Made by a program: the position numbers and the translations under genes. From NCBI GenBank assembly GCA_947579665.1, contig OX388349.1:17950459-18014458 (forward strand): 64,000 nt of DNA. The letters are read 5' to 3'. This document shows, one piece after another, positions 1 to 13,664 of the stretch; positions within the stretch are counted from its first letter, which is position 1; the number at the start of each line of letters is the position of its first letter. The notes below the pieces were generated by a model. The model saw nothing but the letters and a program-made list of their open reading frames with translations. It made no database searches and was not told where the DNA came from. The stretch is from Sympetrum striolatum. Its lineage: Eukaryota; Arthropoda; Insecta; Odonata; Libellulidae.

Positions 1-1056
1 TAGTAAAATATTGCAAAAAACTGAAATTTCACAGAATATTTTTTCTTTTTGTCTCTTTTCAGTTTAACTGCTACAAAATATTGAGTATCTCCTCTAAATA
101 TAGATAGATCTCAAGATGAACCATAAAATGAGTCGAAAACCAACTTGTTTTGCTCATGCTTTCAGCGAAATATGGCCATAATCCTGAAATTTCACAGAAT
201 TTCATTTTGAAGTTTTTTGGGTTAACTGCTACAAAATATTGAGTATTACTTCTAAATTAGGATAAATCCTTTCAATAGCTATAAAATGAGTTCAAATTTG
301 ACTATTTTTTCTTAATTTTTAGCAAAATATGGCCAAGAACCAGAAATTTGACAAATATTTTTTTAGTGTTTGTCGTTTTTTGTGTTATTTGCTACGAATA
401 ATTGAAAATTTTTAAATGAATTTGGATAGATCTCGTCAAAATCATAAATAATAATTGAAAATTGACTATTTTTGAATAAAGGTATGATAATAAGGCCAAA
501 AACATGAAATTTTTTCCATTTGTTTCGAGTCTTCGATGCTTTTTTGGTAAACTGCAATAAAATGTTGAATATTTCTTCTGAATGTATATAGATCTCGTCA
601 AAAGGTTTAAAATGAGTTAATTCCTGACTAGTTTTGCTCAAATACTACCAAAATAGGTTGAGTTTTGGAAGGCGTCTTCACATTAGTTTGGAGTTAGTTA
701 CAAGTCTAATCATCTAGGTGGCAGCAGCGTTAGTTTACTTACGTGCTGCGACTTTTTCGTTCCGAAAATCTATACCTCCTTTATTAATGAAGATACACAT
801 ATAATTCTTATGTATCCAAAAACAGCAGTGTTTGTCGCGAATGTCGCTTTGTGTTAAGAAAAAGATAGTCACCTTCACGTTCGGATCGCAAGTTATAGTT
901 GGATTGCAAGCTCAATTGGTTTCCAAGGTCTCTTTAAGGAAAAGATATCTTTAACTGCCAAATAAAAAGCAATTCCCCTAACGCTGCTTCCACCTAGATG
1001 GTTAGACCTGGAACTAACACGGAACTAATGGGGACACTCTTTCCGAAACTCAGCCG
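1..1056. repeat. A-type HOR, partial first copy
   Basis: This is the tail of an A-type unit, ending with the first MITE copy when units are cut at MITE ends. Base 1 corresponds to 3220 and 6441 in the next copies, giving offsets of 3219 and 3221. Identity to those copies is near complete, with only scattered substitutions. Confidence 0.9.
656..1056. mobile_element. MITE-like element, copy 1 (in A HOR)
   Basis: This is a 401-bp unit with terminal inverted repeats of roughly 77 bp. The left end reads GGTTGAGTTTTGGAAGG and the right end, reverse-complemented, reads CGGCTGAGTTTCGGAAAG. Both run inward to a CATCTAGGTGG...GCAGCGTT stretch. The flanks are CAAAATA on both sides (649-655 and 1057-1063), a 7-bp target duplication of the satellite sequence. 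There is no open frame for a transposase, so it is non-autonomous. The superfamily is not identifiable from its ends by eye. Confidence 0.85.
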
Positions 1057-4000
1057 CAAAATATGGCAAAAAAACCTAAAATTTCACCGATTTTTTAGAG
1101 TTTTGGACGTTTTTTGGGTAAACTGCTACAAATAAGTGAATATTACTAATATATTTACATAGTTCTTGCCAGAAACTTTAAAATGAGTAAAAACTTGACT
1201 AGTTTTGGTTAATTTTAAGCAAAATATGGCCTTTAACCTGAAAATTCACAAATATTTTTCTAGTGATCGTCGTTTTCTGAGTTATTTGCCACGAATAATT
1301 GAAATTTTTTAATGAATTTGGATAGATCCCTTTAAAAGCATTAAAATTAATTGAACGTTGAATAGTATTGCCTAATAATTAATAAACAAGGCCAAAAACC
1401 GACACTTTAACTATTTGTTTCGAGTTTTCGACGTTTTTTGGGTTAACTGCAATAAAATATTGAAGATTTCTTGTGAGTGTAGATAGATTTCCTTCGAGGT
1501 TTATTGTTTTCACTGATGCCAAATATTGAGTATTTAGTCTAAACATAGATAGATCTCGTAATGAATTTTAAAATGAGTCAGAATCTGAAAAATTTTGCTC
1601 ATGTTTTATTAATATATGGCAACAAATGTGATATTTCAAAGAAATTTTGAGTTTTTGATGTTTTTTAGGTTCACTGCTATGAAAAAATTAAATATTTCTA
1701 AAGACTTTGGATAGATCTCGTCAAAACCTTTAAAATGAATTCAACGTTGACTAGTTTTGCTCAATTTTTAGAAAATATTGGCTAAAAACCTAAAATTTCA
1801 CAGAATTTTATCTTGTTTTCACCGTTTTCTGGCTTGACTGCTACAAAATATTGCGTACTTCTTCTGAATTAGGATAGATCTTGTCAATATCTATAAAATG
1901 AGTCCAAACTTGACTAGTTTTTCTTAATTTTTAGGAAAATATCGCCAAAAACCAGGAATTTTATAAATATTCTTCGAATTTTTCTCGTTTTTAGATTATC
2001 TGCTACGAAATATTGAATATTTAATCTAAATTCAGATATATCTCGTCAAGAGCTTTCAAAAAAGTTCAAACCTGACTTGTTAAGCTCAAATATTAGACTG
2101 TATGGCATAAAAACCTTAAAATTCACAGTATTTTTTCAACGTTTATTGGGTTAAATATTACTAATAATTAAATATAATTTTGATAAATCTAGGTGGATCT
2201 CTTCAAAAAGTTTAAAATGAGTCAAAACCTGACTTGTTTTGCTCAAATATTAGCAAAATATGTCTAAAACCTGAAATTTCACAGCATTTGTTTTTTTTTC
2301 GTCGTTTTTCGAATTAACTGCTAAAAAATATTGAGTATCTCCTCTTAATATAGATAGATCTTGAGATTAACCTTAAAATGAGTCAAAACCCGACTTGTAT
2401 TGCTCATGTTTTAGGGAAATATGGCCATAAACCTGAAATTTCACAGAATTGATTCAAGTTTTCATCATTTTTTGGGTTATCTGCACTTAAATATTGAACA
2501 TTTACTCTGAATCTTGGTAGAACTCTCGAAAAAATTTAAAATGAGTGCAAACGTGACTAGTTTTTCTCAATATTTGGCATAATATGGCCAAGAACCTGAA
2601 ATTTCACATATAGTTTTCGAGTTTTCGTCATTTTTTGGGTTATCTGCTACATATAATTGAATATTTCTCATAAATTTAGGTAGATCTCGTCAAAAGCATT
2701 AGAATGAATCCATATTTGAAAAGTTTTGCTCAATTTGTAGGAAAATATTTCAAAAAACATGTAATTTCAGCTATTTTTTCGAGTTTTCGATGTTGTTTGG
2801 TTTAACTGTTAATAAATATTGAGTATTACTTCTAAATTAGGATAGATCCTTTCAGTAGCTATAAAATGAGTCCAAACTTGACTAGTTTTTCTTAATTTTA
2901 AGGAAAATATAGCAAGAAACAAGAAATTTTATAAATATTCTTCGAATTTTTGTCGTTATTAGGTTATCTGCTACGAAATATTTAATATTTAATCTAAATT
3001 TAGATAGATCTCGACAAAAGCTTTAAAATAAGTTAAAACCTGACTTGTTTTGCTCAAATATTAGCCTAATATGGAAAAAAATCCTAAAATCTCACAGTAT
3101 GTTTTGGACGTTTTTCGGGTTAACTGCTACTAATAATTAAATATATTTTTGATAAATTTAGGTAGATCTCGTCAAAAAGTTTAAAATGAGTTAAAACCTG
3201 ACTTGTTTTGCTTAAATATTAGTAAAATATTGCAAAAAACTGAAATTTCACAGAATATTTTTTCTTTTTGTCTCTTTTCAGTTTAACTGCTACAAAATAT
3301 TGAGTATCTCCTCTAAATATAGATAGATCTCAAGATGAACCATAAAATGAGTCGAAAACCAACTTGTTTCGCTCATGCTTTCAGCGAAATATGGCCATAA
3401 TCCTGAAATTTCACAGAATTTCATTTTGAAGTTTTTTGGGTTAACTGCTACAAAATATTGAGTATTACTTCTAAATTAGGATAGATCCTTTCAATAGCTA
3501 TAAAATGAGTTCAAATTTGACTATTTTTTCTTAATTTTTAGCAAAATATGGCCAAGAACCAGAAATTTGACAAATATTTTTTTAGTGTTTGTCGTTTTTT
3601 GTGTTATTTGCTACGAATAATTGAAAATTTTTAAATGAATTTGGATAGATCTCGTCAAAATCATAAATAATAATTGAAAATTGACTATTTTTGAATAAAG
3701 GTATGATAATAAGGCCAAAAACATGAAATTTTTTCCATTTGTTTCGAGTCTTCGATGCTTTTTTGGTAAACTGCAATAAAATGTTGAATATTTCTTCTGA
3801 ATGTATATAGATCTCGTCAAAAGGTTTAAAATGAGTTAATTCCTGACTAGTTTTGCTCAAATACTACCAAAATAGGTTGAGTTTTGGAAGGCGTCTTCAC
3901 ATTAGTTTGGAGTTAGTTACAAGTCTAATCATCTAGGTGGCAGCAGCGTTAGTTTACTTACGTGCTGCGACTTTTTCGTTCCGAAAATCTATACCTCCTT

Positions 4001-4275
4001 TATTAATGAAGATACACATATAATTCTTATGTATCCAAAAACAGCAGTGTTTGTCGCAAATGTCGCTTTGTGTTAAGAAAAAGATAGTCACCCTCAGGTT
4101 CGGATCGCAAGCTATAGTTGGATTGCAAGCTCAATTGGTTTCCAAGGTCTTTTTAAGGAAAAGATATCTTTAACTGCCAAATAAAAAGCAATTCCCCTAA
4201 CGCTGCTTCCACCTAGATGGTTAGACCTGGAACTAACACGGAACTAATGGGGACACTCTTTCCGAAACTCAGCCG
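1057..4275. repeat. A-type HOR unit, 3219 bp
   Basis: This complete A unit runs from the end of one MITE to the end of the next. It holds about 17 monomers plus the MITE. One monomer is shortened: its core at 1443 is followed by the next core at 1511, only 68 bp later. This explains why the unit is not a whole multiple of 163. Confidence 0.9.
3875..4275. mobile_element. MITE-like element, copy 2
   Basis: It occupies the same position in the HOR as copy 1, exactly 3219 bp on, with the same CAAAATA flanks. It therefore arose by HOR amplification and not by a new insertion. Confidence 0.85.
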
Positions 4276-7200
4276 CAAAATATGGCAAAAAAACCTAAAA
4301 TTTCACCGATTTTTTAGAGTTTTGGACGTTTTTTGGGTAAACTGCTACAAATAAGTGAATATTACTAATATATTTACATAGTTCTTGCCAGAAACTTTAA
4401 AATGAGTAAAAACTTGACTAGTTTTGGTTAATTTTAAGCAAAATATGGCCTTTAACCTGAAAGTTCACAAATATTTTTCTAGTGATCGTCGTTTTCTGAG
4501 TTATTTGCCACGAATAATTGAAATTTTTTAATGAATTTGGATAGATCCCTTTAAAAGCATTAAAATTAATTGAACGTTGAATAGTATTGCCTAATAATTA
4601 ATAAACAAGGCCAAAAACCGACACTTTAACTATTTGTTTCGAGTTTTCGACGTTTTTTGGGTTAACTGCAATAAAATATTGAAGATTTCTTGTGAGTGTA
4701 GATAGATTTCGTTCGAGGTTTATTGTTTTAACTGATGCTAAATATTGAGTATTTAGTCTAAACATAGATAGATCTCGTAATGAATTTTAAAATGAGTCAG
4801 AATCTGAATAATTTTGCTCATGTTTTATTAATATATGGCAACAAATGTGATATTTCAAAGAAATTTTGAGTTTTTGATGTTTTTTAGGTTCACTGCTATG
4901 AAAAAATTAAATATTTCTAAAGACTTTGGATAGATCTCGTCTAAACCTTTAAAATGAATTCAACGTTGACTAGTTTTGCTCAATTTTTAGAAAATATTGG
5001 CTAAAAACCTAAAATTTCACAGAATTTTATCTTGTTTTCGCCGTTTTCTGGCTTGACTGCTACAAAATATTGCGTACTTCTTCTGAATTAGGATAGATCT
5101 TGTCAATATCTATAAAATGAGTCCAAACTTGACTAGTTTTTCTTAATTTTTAGGAAAATATCGCCAAAAACCAGAAATTTTATAAATATTCTTCGAATTT
5201 TTCTCGTTTTTAGGTTATCTGCTACGAAATATTGAATATTTAATCTAAATTCAGATATATCTCGTCAAGAGCTTTCAAAAAAGTTCAAACCTGACTTGTT
5301 AAGCTCAAATATTAGACTGTATGGCATAAAAACCTTAAATTTCACAGTATTTTTTCAACGTTTATTGGGTTAAATATTACTAATAATTAAATATAATTTT
5401 GATAAATCTAGGTGGATCTCTTCAAAAAGTTTAAAATGAGTCAAAACCTGACTTGTTTTGCTCAAATATTAGCAAAATATGTCTAAAACCTGAAATTTCA
5501 CAGCATTTGTTTTTTTTTTTCGTCGTTTTTCGGTTTAACTGCTAAAAAATATTGAGTATCTCCTCTAAATATAGATAGATCTTGAGATTAACCTTAAAAT
5601 GAGTCAAAACCCGACTTGTATTGCTCATGTTTTAGGGAAATATGGCCATAAACCTGAAATTTCACAGAATTGATTCAAGTTTTCATCATTTTTTGGGTTA
5701 TCTGCACTTAAATATTGAACATTTACTCTGAATCTTGGTAGAACTCTCGAAAAAATTTAAAATGAGTGCAAACGTGACTAGTTTTTCTCAATATTTGGCA
5801 TAATATGGCCAAGAACCTGAAATTTCACATATAGTTTTCGAGTTTTCTTAATTTTTTGGGTTATCTGCTACATATAATTGAATATTTCTCATAAATTTAG
5901 GTAGATCTCGTCAAAAGCATTAGAATGAATCCATATTTGAAAAGTTTTGCTCAATTTGTAGGAAAATATTTCAAAAAACATGTAATTTCAGCTATTTTTT
6001 CGAGTTTTCGATGTTGTTTGGTTTAACTGTTAATAAATATTGAGTATTACTTCTAAATTAGGATAGATCCTTTCAGTAGCTATAAAATGAGTTCAAACTT
6101 GACTAGTTTTTCTTAATTTTATGGAAAATATAGCAAGAAACAAGAAATTTTATAAATATTCTTCGAATTTTTGTCGTTATTAGGTTATCTGCTACGAAAT
6201 ATTTAATATTTAATCTAAATTTAGATAGATCTCGACAAAAGCTTTAAAATAAGTTAAAACCTGACTTGTTTTGCTCAAATATTAGCCTAATATGGAAAAA
6301 AATCCTAAAATCTCACAGTATGTTTTGGACGTTTTTCGGGTTAACTGCTACTAATAATTAAATATATTTTTGATAAATTTAGGTAGATCTCGTCAAAAAG
6401 TTTAAAATGAGTTAAAACCTGACTTGTTTTGCTTAAATATTAGTAAAATATTGCAAAAAACTGAAATTTCACAGAATATTTTTTCTTTTTGTCTCTTTTC
6501 AGTTTAACTGCTACAAAATATTGAGTATCTCCTCTAAATATAGATAGATCTCAAGATGAACCATAAAATGAGTCGAAAACCAACTTGTTTCGCTCATGCT
6601 TTCAGCGAAATATGGCCATAATCCTGAAATTTCACAGAATTTCATTTTGAAGTTTTTTGGGTTAACTGCTAGAAAATATTGAGTATTACTTCTAAATTAG
6701 GATAAATCCTTTCAATAGCTATAAAATGAGTTCAAATTTGACTATTTTTTCTTAATTTTTAGCAAAATATGGCCAAGAACCAGAAATTTGACAAATATTT
6801 TTTTAGTGTTTGTCGTTTTTTGTGTTATTTGCTACGAATAATTGAAAATTTTTAAATGAATTTGGATAGATCTCGTCAAAATCATAAATAATAATTGAAA
6901 ATTGACTATTTTTGAATAAAGGTATGATAATAAGGCCAAAAACATGAAATTTTTTCCATTTGTTTCGAGTCTTCGATGCTTTTTTGGTAAACTGCAATAA
7001 AATGTTGAATATTTCTTCTGAATGTATATAGATCTCGTCAAAAGGTTTAAAATGAGTTAATTCCTGACTAGTTTTGCTCAAATACTACCAAAATAGGTTG
7101 AGTTTCGGAAGGCGTCTTCACATTAGTTTGGAGTTAGTTACAAGTCTAATCATCTAGGTGGCAGCAGCGTTAGTTTACTTACGTGCTGCGACTTTTTCGG

Positions 7201-7496
7201 CCCGAAAATCTATACCTCCTTTATTAATGAAGATACACATATAATTCTTATGTATCCAAAAACAGCAGTGTTTGTCGCAAATGTCGCTTTGTGTTAAGAA
7301 AAAGATAGTCACCCTCAGGTTCGGATCGCAAGCTATAGTTGGATTGCAAGCTCAATTGGTTTCCAAGGTCTTTTTAAGGAAAAGATATCTTTAACTGCCA
7401 AATAAAAAGCAATTCCCCTAACGCTGCTTCCACCTAGATGGTTAGACCTGGAACTAACACGGAACTAATGGGGACACTCTTTCCGAAACTCAGCCG
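4276..7496. repeat. A-type HOR unit, 3221 bp
   Basis: This second complete A unit is nearly identical to the preceding one. Differences include single substitutions and a longer T run near 5511-5522. The high identity points to recent amplification or gene-conversion-like homogenisation. Confidence 0.9.
7096..7496. mobile_element. MITE-like element, copy 3
   Basis: This is the third A-array copy. It differs by GGCCCG for GTTCCG in the region after the left inverted repeat, a variant also seen in B units 1 and 2. Confidence 0.85.
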
Positions 7497-10400
7497 CAAA
7501 ATATGGCAAAAAAACCTAAAATTTCACCGATTTTTTAGAGTTTTGGACGTTTTTTGGGTAAACTGCTACAAAAAAGTGAATATTACTAATATATTTACAT
7601 AGTTCTTGCCAAAAACGTTTAAAGGAGTAAAAACTTGACTAGTTTTGGTTAATTTTAAGCAAAATATGGCCTTTAACCTGAAAATTCACAAATATTTTTC
7701 TAGTGATCGTCGTTTTCTGAGTTATTTGCCACGAATAATTGAAATTTTTTAATGAATTTGGATAGATCCCTTTAAAAGCATTAAAATTAATTGAACGTTG
7801 AATAGTATTGCCTAATAATTAATAAACAAGGCCAAAAACCGACACTTTAACTATTTGTTTCGAGTTTTCGACGTTTTTTGGGTTAACTGCAATAAAATAT
7901 TGAAGATTTCTTGTGAGTGTAGATAGATTTCGTTCGAGGTTTATTGTTTTAACTGATGCTAAATATTGAGTATTTAGTCTAAACATAGATAGATCTCGTA
8001 ATGAATTTTAAAATGAGTCAGAATCTGAATAATTTTGCTCATGTTTTATTAATATATGGCAACAAATGTGATATTTCAAAGAAATTTTGAGTTTTTGATG
8101 TTTTTTAGGTTCACTGCTATGAAAAAATTAAATATTTCTAAAGACTTTGGATAGATCTCGTCAAAACCTTTAAAATGAATTCAGCGTTGACTAGTTTTGC
8201 TCAATTTTTAGAAAATATTGGCTAAAAACCTAAAATTTCACAGAATTTTATCTTGTTTTCACCGTTTTCTGGCTTGACTGCTACAAAATATTGCGTACTT
8301 CTTCTGAATTAGGATAGATCTTGTCAATATCTATATAATGAGTCCAAACTTGACTAGTTTTTCTTAATTTTTAGGAAAATATCGCCAAAAACCAGAAATT
8401 TTATAAATATTCTTCGAATTTTTCTCGTTTTTAGGTTATCTGCTACGAAATATTGAATATTTAATCTAAATTCAGATATATCTCGTCAAGAGCTTTCAAA
8501 AAAGTTCAAACCTGACTTGTTAAGCTCAAATATTAGACTGTATGGCATAAAAACCTTAAATTTCACAGTATTTTTTCAACGTTTATTGGGTTAAATATTA
8601 CTAATAATTAAATATAATTTTGATAAATCTAGGTGGATCTCTTCAAAATGTTTAAAATGAGTCAAAACCTGACTTGTTTTGCTCAAATATTAGCAAAATA
8701 TGTCTAAAACCTGAAATTTCACAGCATTTGTTTTTATTTTCGTCGTTTTTCGGTTTAACTGCTAAAAAATATTGAGTATCTCCTCTAAATATAGATAGAT
8801 CTTGAGATTAACCTTAAAATGAGTCAAAACCCGACTTGTATTGCTCATGTTTTAGGGAAATATGGCCATAAACCTGAAATTTCACAGAATTGATTCAAGT
8901 TTTCATCATTTTTTGGGTTATCTGCACTTCAATATTGAATATTTACTCTGAATCTTGATAGAACTCTCCAAAAAATTTAAAATGAGTGCAAACTTGACTA
9001 GTTTTTTTCAATATTTGGCATAATATGGCCAAGAACCTGAAATTTCACATATAGTTTTCGAGTTTTCGTGGTTTTTAGGGTTTTCTGCTACATATAATTG
9101 AATATTTCTCATAAATTTAGGTAGATCTCGTCAATAGCATTAGAATGAATCCATATTTGAAAAGTTTTGCTCAATTTGTAGGAAAATATTTCAAAAAACA
9201 TGAAATTTCAGCAATTTGTTTCGAGTTTTCGACGTTTTTTTTCGACTGCTACAAAATATTCAGTACTTCTTCTGAATTAGGATAGATCTTGTCAATAACT
9301 ATAAAATGAGTCCAAACTTGACTAGTTTTTCTTAATTTTTAGGAATATAGAGCAAGAAACCAGAAATTTTATAAATATTCTTCGAATTTTTGTCCTTTTT
9401 AGGTTATCTGCTACGAAATATTGAATATCTAATCTAAATTGAGATATAACTCGTCAAGAGCTTTAAAATAAATTCAAACCTGACTTGTTTCCCTCAAATA
9501 TTAGCCTAATATGGCAAAAAAACCTAAAATTCACAGTATATTCCGACATTTTGTGGGTTAACTACTACTAATAATTAAATATAATTTTGATAAATTTAGG
9601 TAGATCTCGTCAAAAAGTTTAAAATGAGTCAAATTTTGACTTGGTTTACTCAAATATTAGCAAAATATGGCTAAAACCTGAAATTTCACAGAATTTGTTT
9701 TTGTTTTCGTCGTTTTTCAGTTTAACTTCTACAAAATATTGAGTATCTCCTCTAAATATAGTTAGATCTCAAGATGAACCTTAAAATGAGTCAGAACCCG
9801 ACTTGTTTCGCTCATGTTTTAGCAAAGTATGGCTATAAACCTGAAATTTCACAGAATTGTTTCGAGTTTTCGACGTTTTTTGGGTTAAATGCTACAAAAT
9901 ATTGAGTACGTCTTCTGAATTAGGATAAATATTGCCAATAACTATAAAATGAGTTCAAACTTGACTATGTTTTCTCAATGTTTAGCAAAATATGGCTAAA
10001 AACCAGAAATTTGACAAATATTTTTTTAGTGTTCGTCGTTTTTTGGGTTATTTGCTAGGAATAATTGAAAATTTTTGGATGAATTTGGATAGATCTCGTC
10101 AAAATCATTAGAATAAATTGAAAATTGACTAGTTTTGCGTAAAGTTATGATAATAAGGCCAAAAACCTGAAATTTTTTCTATATGTTTCTAGTCTTCGAT
10201 GCTATTCTATGAATGTAAATAGATCTCATCAAAAGGTTTAAAACGAGTTAAAACCAAACTAGTTTTGCTCAAATAATAGCAAAATAGGTTGAGTTTTTTA
10301 TAAAGTATGTCCACATTAGTTTCGAGTTAGTTCTGAGTCTAACCATCTAGGTGGCAGCAGCATTAACTTACTTACGTGCTGACACTTTTTCGGCGCAAAA

Positions 10401-10810
10401 ATCTATATCTCCTTTATTAATGAAGATACACATGTAATTCTTATGTATCCAAAAACAGCAATGTTTGTCACAAATGTTGCTTTGTATTAAGAAAAAGATA
10501 ATCACCCTCACGTTCATATAGCAAGCTATAGTTGGATTGCAAGCTCTATTGGTTTCCAAGGTCTTTTTAAGGAAAAACAGTGTTTTTGTTGCAATTGTTG
10601 CTTTGTGTTAAGAAAAAGATAGTCACCCTCATGTTCGGATCGCAAGCTATAGTTGGTTTGCAATCTCAATTGGTTTCTAAGGACTTTTTAAGGAAGTATT
10701 ATCTTTAAGTGCCAAGTAAAAAGCAATGCCCCAAACGCTGCTGCCACCTTGATGTTTAGACTATGAACTAACTCAAAACGCATGGGGACACACCTTCCAA
10801 AACTCAGCTG
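7497..10810. repeat. A-type HOR unit decaying into diverged monomers
   Basis: The unit tracks the two upstream A copies closely to about 8928 and then becomes clearly more diverged. The change begins at the monomer with TGCACTTCAATATTG and continues to the MITE at 10287. This marks the edge of the homogenised A array. The unit ends in a MITE with an internal duplication. Confidence 0.8.
10287..10810. mobile_element. MITE-like element, copy 4, with internal duplication
   Basis: At 524 bp it is about 123 bp longer than the other copies. The central part, from about TGTTTGTCACAAATGTTGC to AAGGTCTTTTTAAGG, is repeated in tandem with a 121-bp offset (GTTGC at 10476 and 10597). The two internal copies differ at many sites, so the duplication is old. 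Both terminal repeats are intact but diverged. Confidence 0.82.
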
Positions 10811-13664
10811 CAAAATATCGCAAAAAAAACCTAAAATTTCGCCGATTTTTTATAGTTTTGGAAAATTTTTTGGTTAACTGATACATATAATTGAATATTA
10901 CTAATATATTTACATAGTTCTTGCCAGAAACTTTAAAATGAGTAAAAACTTGACTAGTTTTGGTTAATTTTAAGCAAAATATGGCCTTAAACCTGAAAAT
11001 TCACAAATATTTTTCTAGTGATCGTCGTTTTCTGGGTTATTTGCAACGAATAATTGAAATTTTTTAATGAATTTGGATGGATCCCTTTAAATGCATTAAC
11101 ATTAATTGAAAGTTGAATAGTTTTGCATAATACTTAATTAACAAGGCCAAAAACCCAACACTTTAATTATTTGTTTCGAGTTTTCGACGTTTTTTGGGTT
11201 AACTGCAAGCAAAAATTCAAGATTTCTTCTGAATATAGATAGATCTCGTCAAAAGCTTTAAAATGAATTAAATCCTGACTTGTTTTGCTCAAATATTAGC
11301 AAAATATGGAACAAAAACCTAAAATATCACCAATTTTTTTGAGTTTTTGACGTCTTTTAAGCTAACTACTGTAAAACATTGAAGATTTTATAAGGCATTT
11401 TGAGAGATCTCGTAAGAACCAATAGAATGAATCCATCCTTGACTACCTTTGCTCAATTTTTAGAAAATATTGGCAAAAAACTTGAAATTTCACAGATTTT
11501 TCTCGAGTTTTCGACTTTTTATGGGTTAACTGCTAAAAAATATTGAGTACTTCTTCTGAATTACGACAGATCCTTTCAATAACTATAAAATGAGTCCAAA
11601 CTTGACTAGTTTTTCTCAGTATTTAGCAAAATATGATCAAAAACCTGACATTTCACATAATTTTTTTGAGTTTTCATCATTTTTTGGGATATCTGCACTT
11701 ATATATTGAATATTTACTCTGAATCTTGATAGAACTCTCCAAAAAATTTAATGTGAGTGCAAACGTGACTAGTTTTTCTCAATATTTGGCATAATATGGC
11801 CAAGAACCTGAAATTTCATATATACTTTCGAGTTTTCGTCGTTTTTTGGGTTATCTGCTACATATAATTGAATATTTCTCAGAAATTCAGGTAGATCTCG
11901 TCAAAAGCATTAGAATGAATCCATATTTGAAAAGTTTTGCCTAATTTGTAGCAATATATTTCAAAAAACATGAAATTAGAGCGATTTTTTTCGAGTTTTC
12001 GACGTTTTTTGGGTTAACTGCAATAAAAAATTCAAGATTTCTTCTGAATATAGATAGATCTCGTCAAGAGCTTTAAAATGAATTAAATCCTGACTTGTTT
12101 TGTTCAAATATTTGCAAAATATGGAACAAAAACCTAAAATATCACCAATTTTTTGGAGTTTTTGACGTCTTTTAAGCTAACTACTGTAAAACATTGAAGA
12201 TTTGATAAAGAATTTTGAGAGATCTCGTCAGAACCAATAGAATGAATCCATCCTTGACTACCTTTGCTCAATTATTAGAAAATATTGGCAAAAAACTTGA
12301 AATTTCACAGATTTTCCTCGAGTTTTCGACTTTTTATGGGTTAACTGCTAAAAAATATTGAGTACTTCTTCTGAATTACGACAGATCCTTTCAATAACTA
12401 TAAAATGAGTCCAAACTTGACTATTTTTTCTCAGTATTTAGCAAAATATGGCCAAAAACCTGAAATTTCACATAATTATTTTGAGATTTCGTCGTTTTTT
12501 GGGTTATCTGCACTTAAATATTGAATATTTACTCTGAATCTTGATAGAACTCTCCAAAAAATTTAAAATGAGTGTAAACCTGACTATTTTTTCTCAATAT
12601 ATAGCATAATATGGCCAAGAACCTGAAATTTCATATATACTTTTCGAGTTTTCGTCGTTTTTTGGGTTATCTGCTACATATAATTGAATATTTCTCAGAA
12701 ATTCAGGTAGATCTCGTCAAAAGCATTAGAATGAATCCATATTTGAAAAGTTTTGCTCAATTTGTAGCAATATATTACAAAAAACATGAAATTTCAGCGA
12801 TTTGTTTTGAGTTTTCGACGTTTTTTGGGTTAACTGCTACAAAATATTGAGTATTACTTCTAAATTAGGCTAGATCCTTTCAATAGCTATAAAATGAGTT
12901 CAAACTTGACTATTTTTTCTTAGTTTTTAGCAAAATATGGCCAAAAACCAGATATTGGACAAATATTTTTTTAGTGTTCATCGTTTTTTGTGTTATTTGT
13001 TACGAATAATTGAAAATTTTTAAATGAATTTGGAAAGATCTCGTTAAACTCAATAAAGTTAATTGAAAATTGACTAGTTTTGCCTAAAGTTATGATAATA
13101 AGGCCAAAAACCTGAAATTTTTTCCATCTGTTTCGAGTGTTCGATGCTTTTTTGATAAACTGCAATAAAATGTTGAATATTTCTTCTAAATGTATATAGA
13201 TCACGTCAAAAGGTTATAAATGAGTAAAAACCTGACTAGTGTTGCTCAAATACTACCAAAATAGGTTGAGTTTCGGAAGGTGTGTCCCCATTAGTTTGGA
13301 GTTAGTTACAAGTCTAATCATCTAGGTGGCAGCAGCGTTAGTTTACTTACGTGCTGCGACTTTTTTGGCCCGAAAATCTATATCTCCTTTATTAATGAAC
13401 ATATACATATAATTCTTATGCATCCAAAAACAGCAGTGTTTGTCGCAAATGTTGCTTTGTGTTAAGAAAAAGATAGTCACCCTCACGTTCGGATCGCAAG
13501 CTATAGTTGGATTGCAAGCTCAATTGGTTTCCAAGGTCTTCTTAAGGAAAAGATATCTTTAACTGCCAAGTAAAAAGCAATTCCCCTAACGCTGCTTCCA
13601 CCTAGATGGTTAGACTTGGAACTAACACGGAACTAATGGGGACACTCTTTCCGAAACTCAGCCG
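10811..13664. repeat. B-type HOR unit 1, ~2853 bp
   Basis: The unit is fifteen monomers plus one MITE. The 2853-bp period is visible at many anchors (for example 10981, 13834 and 16687). Inside the unit a five-monomer module repeats: the TTTCGAG core at 11174 recurs at 11989, which is 815 bp later. Confidence 0.9.
13264..13664. mobile_element. MITE-like element, copy 5 (B unit 1)
   Basis: 401-bp standard form, ending B unit 1. It is essentially identical to the copy 2853 bp downstream. Confidence 0.85.
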
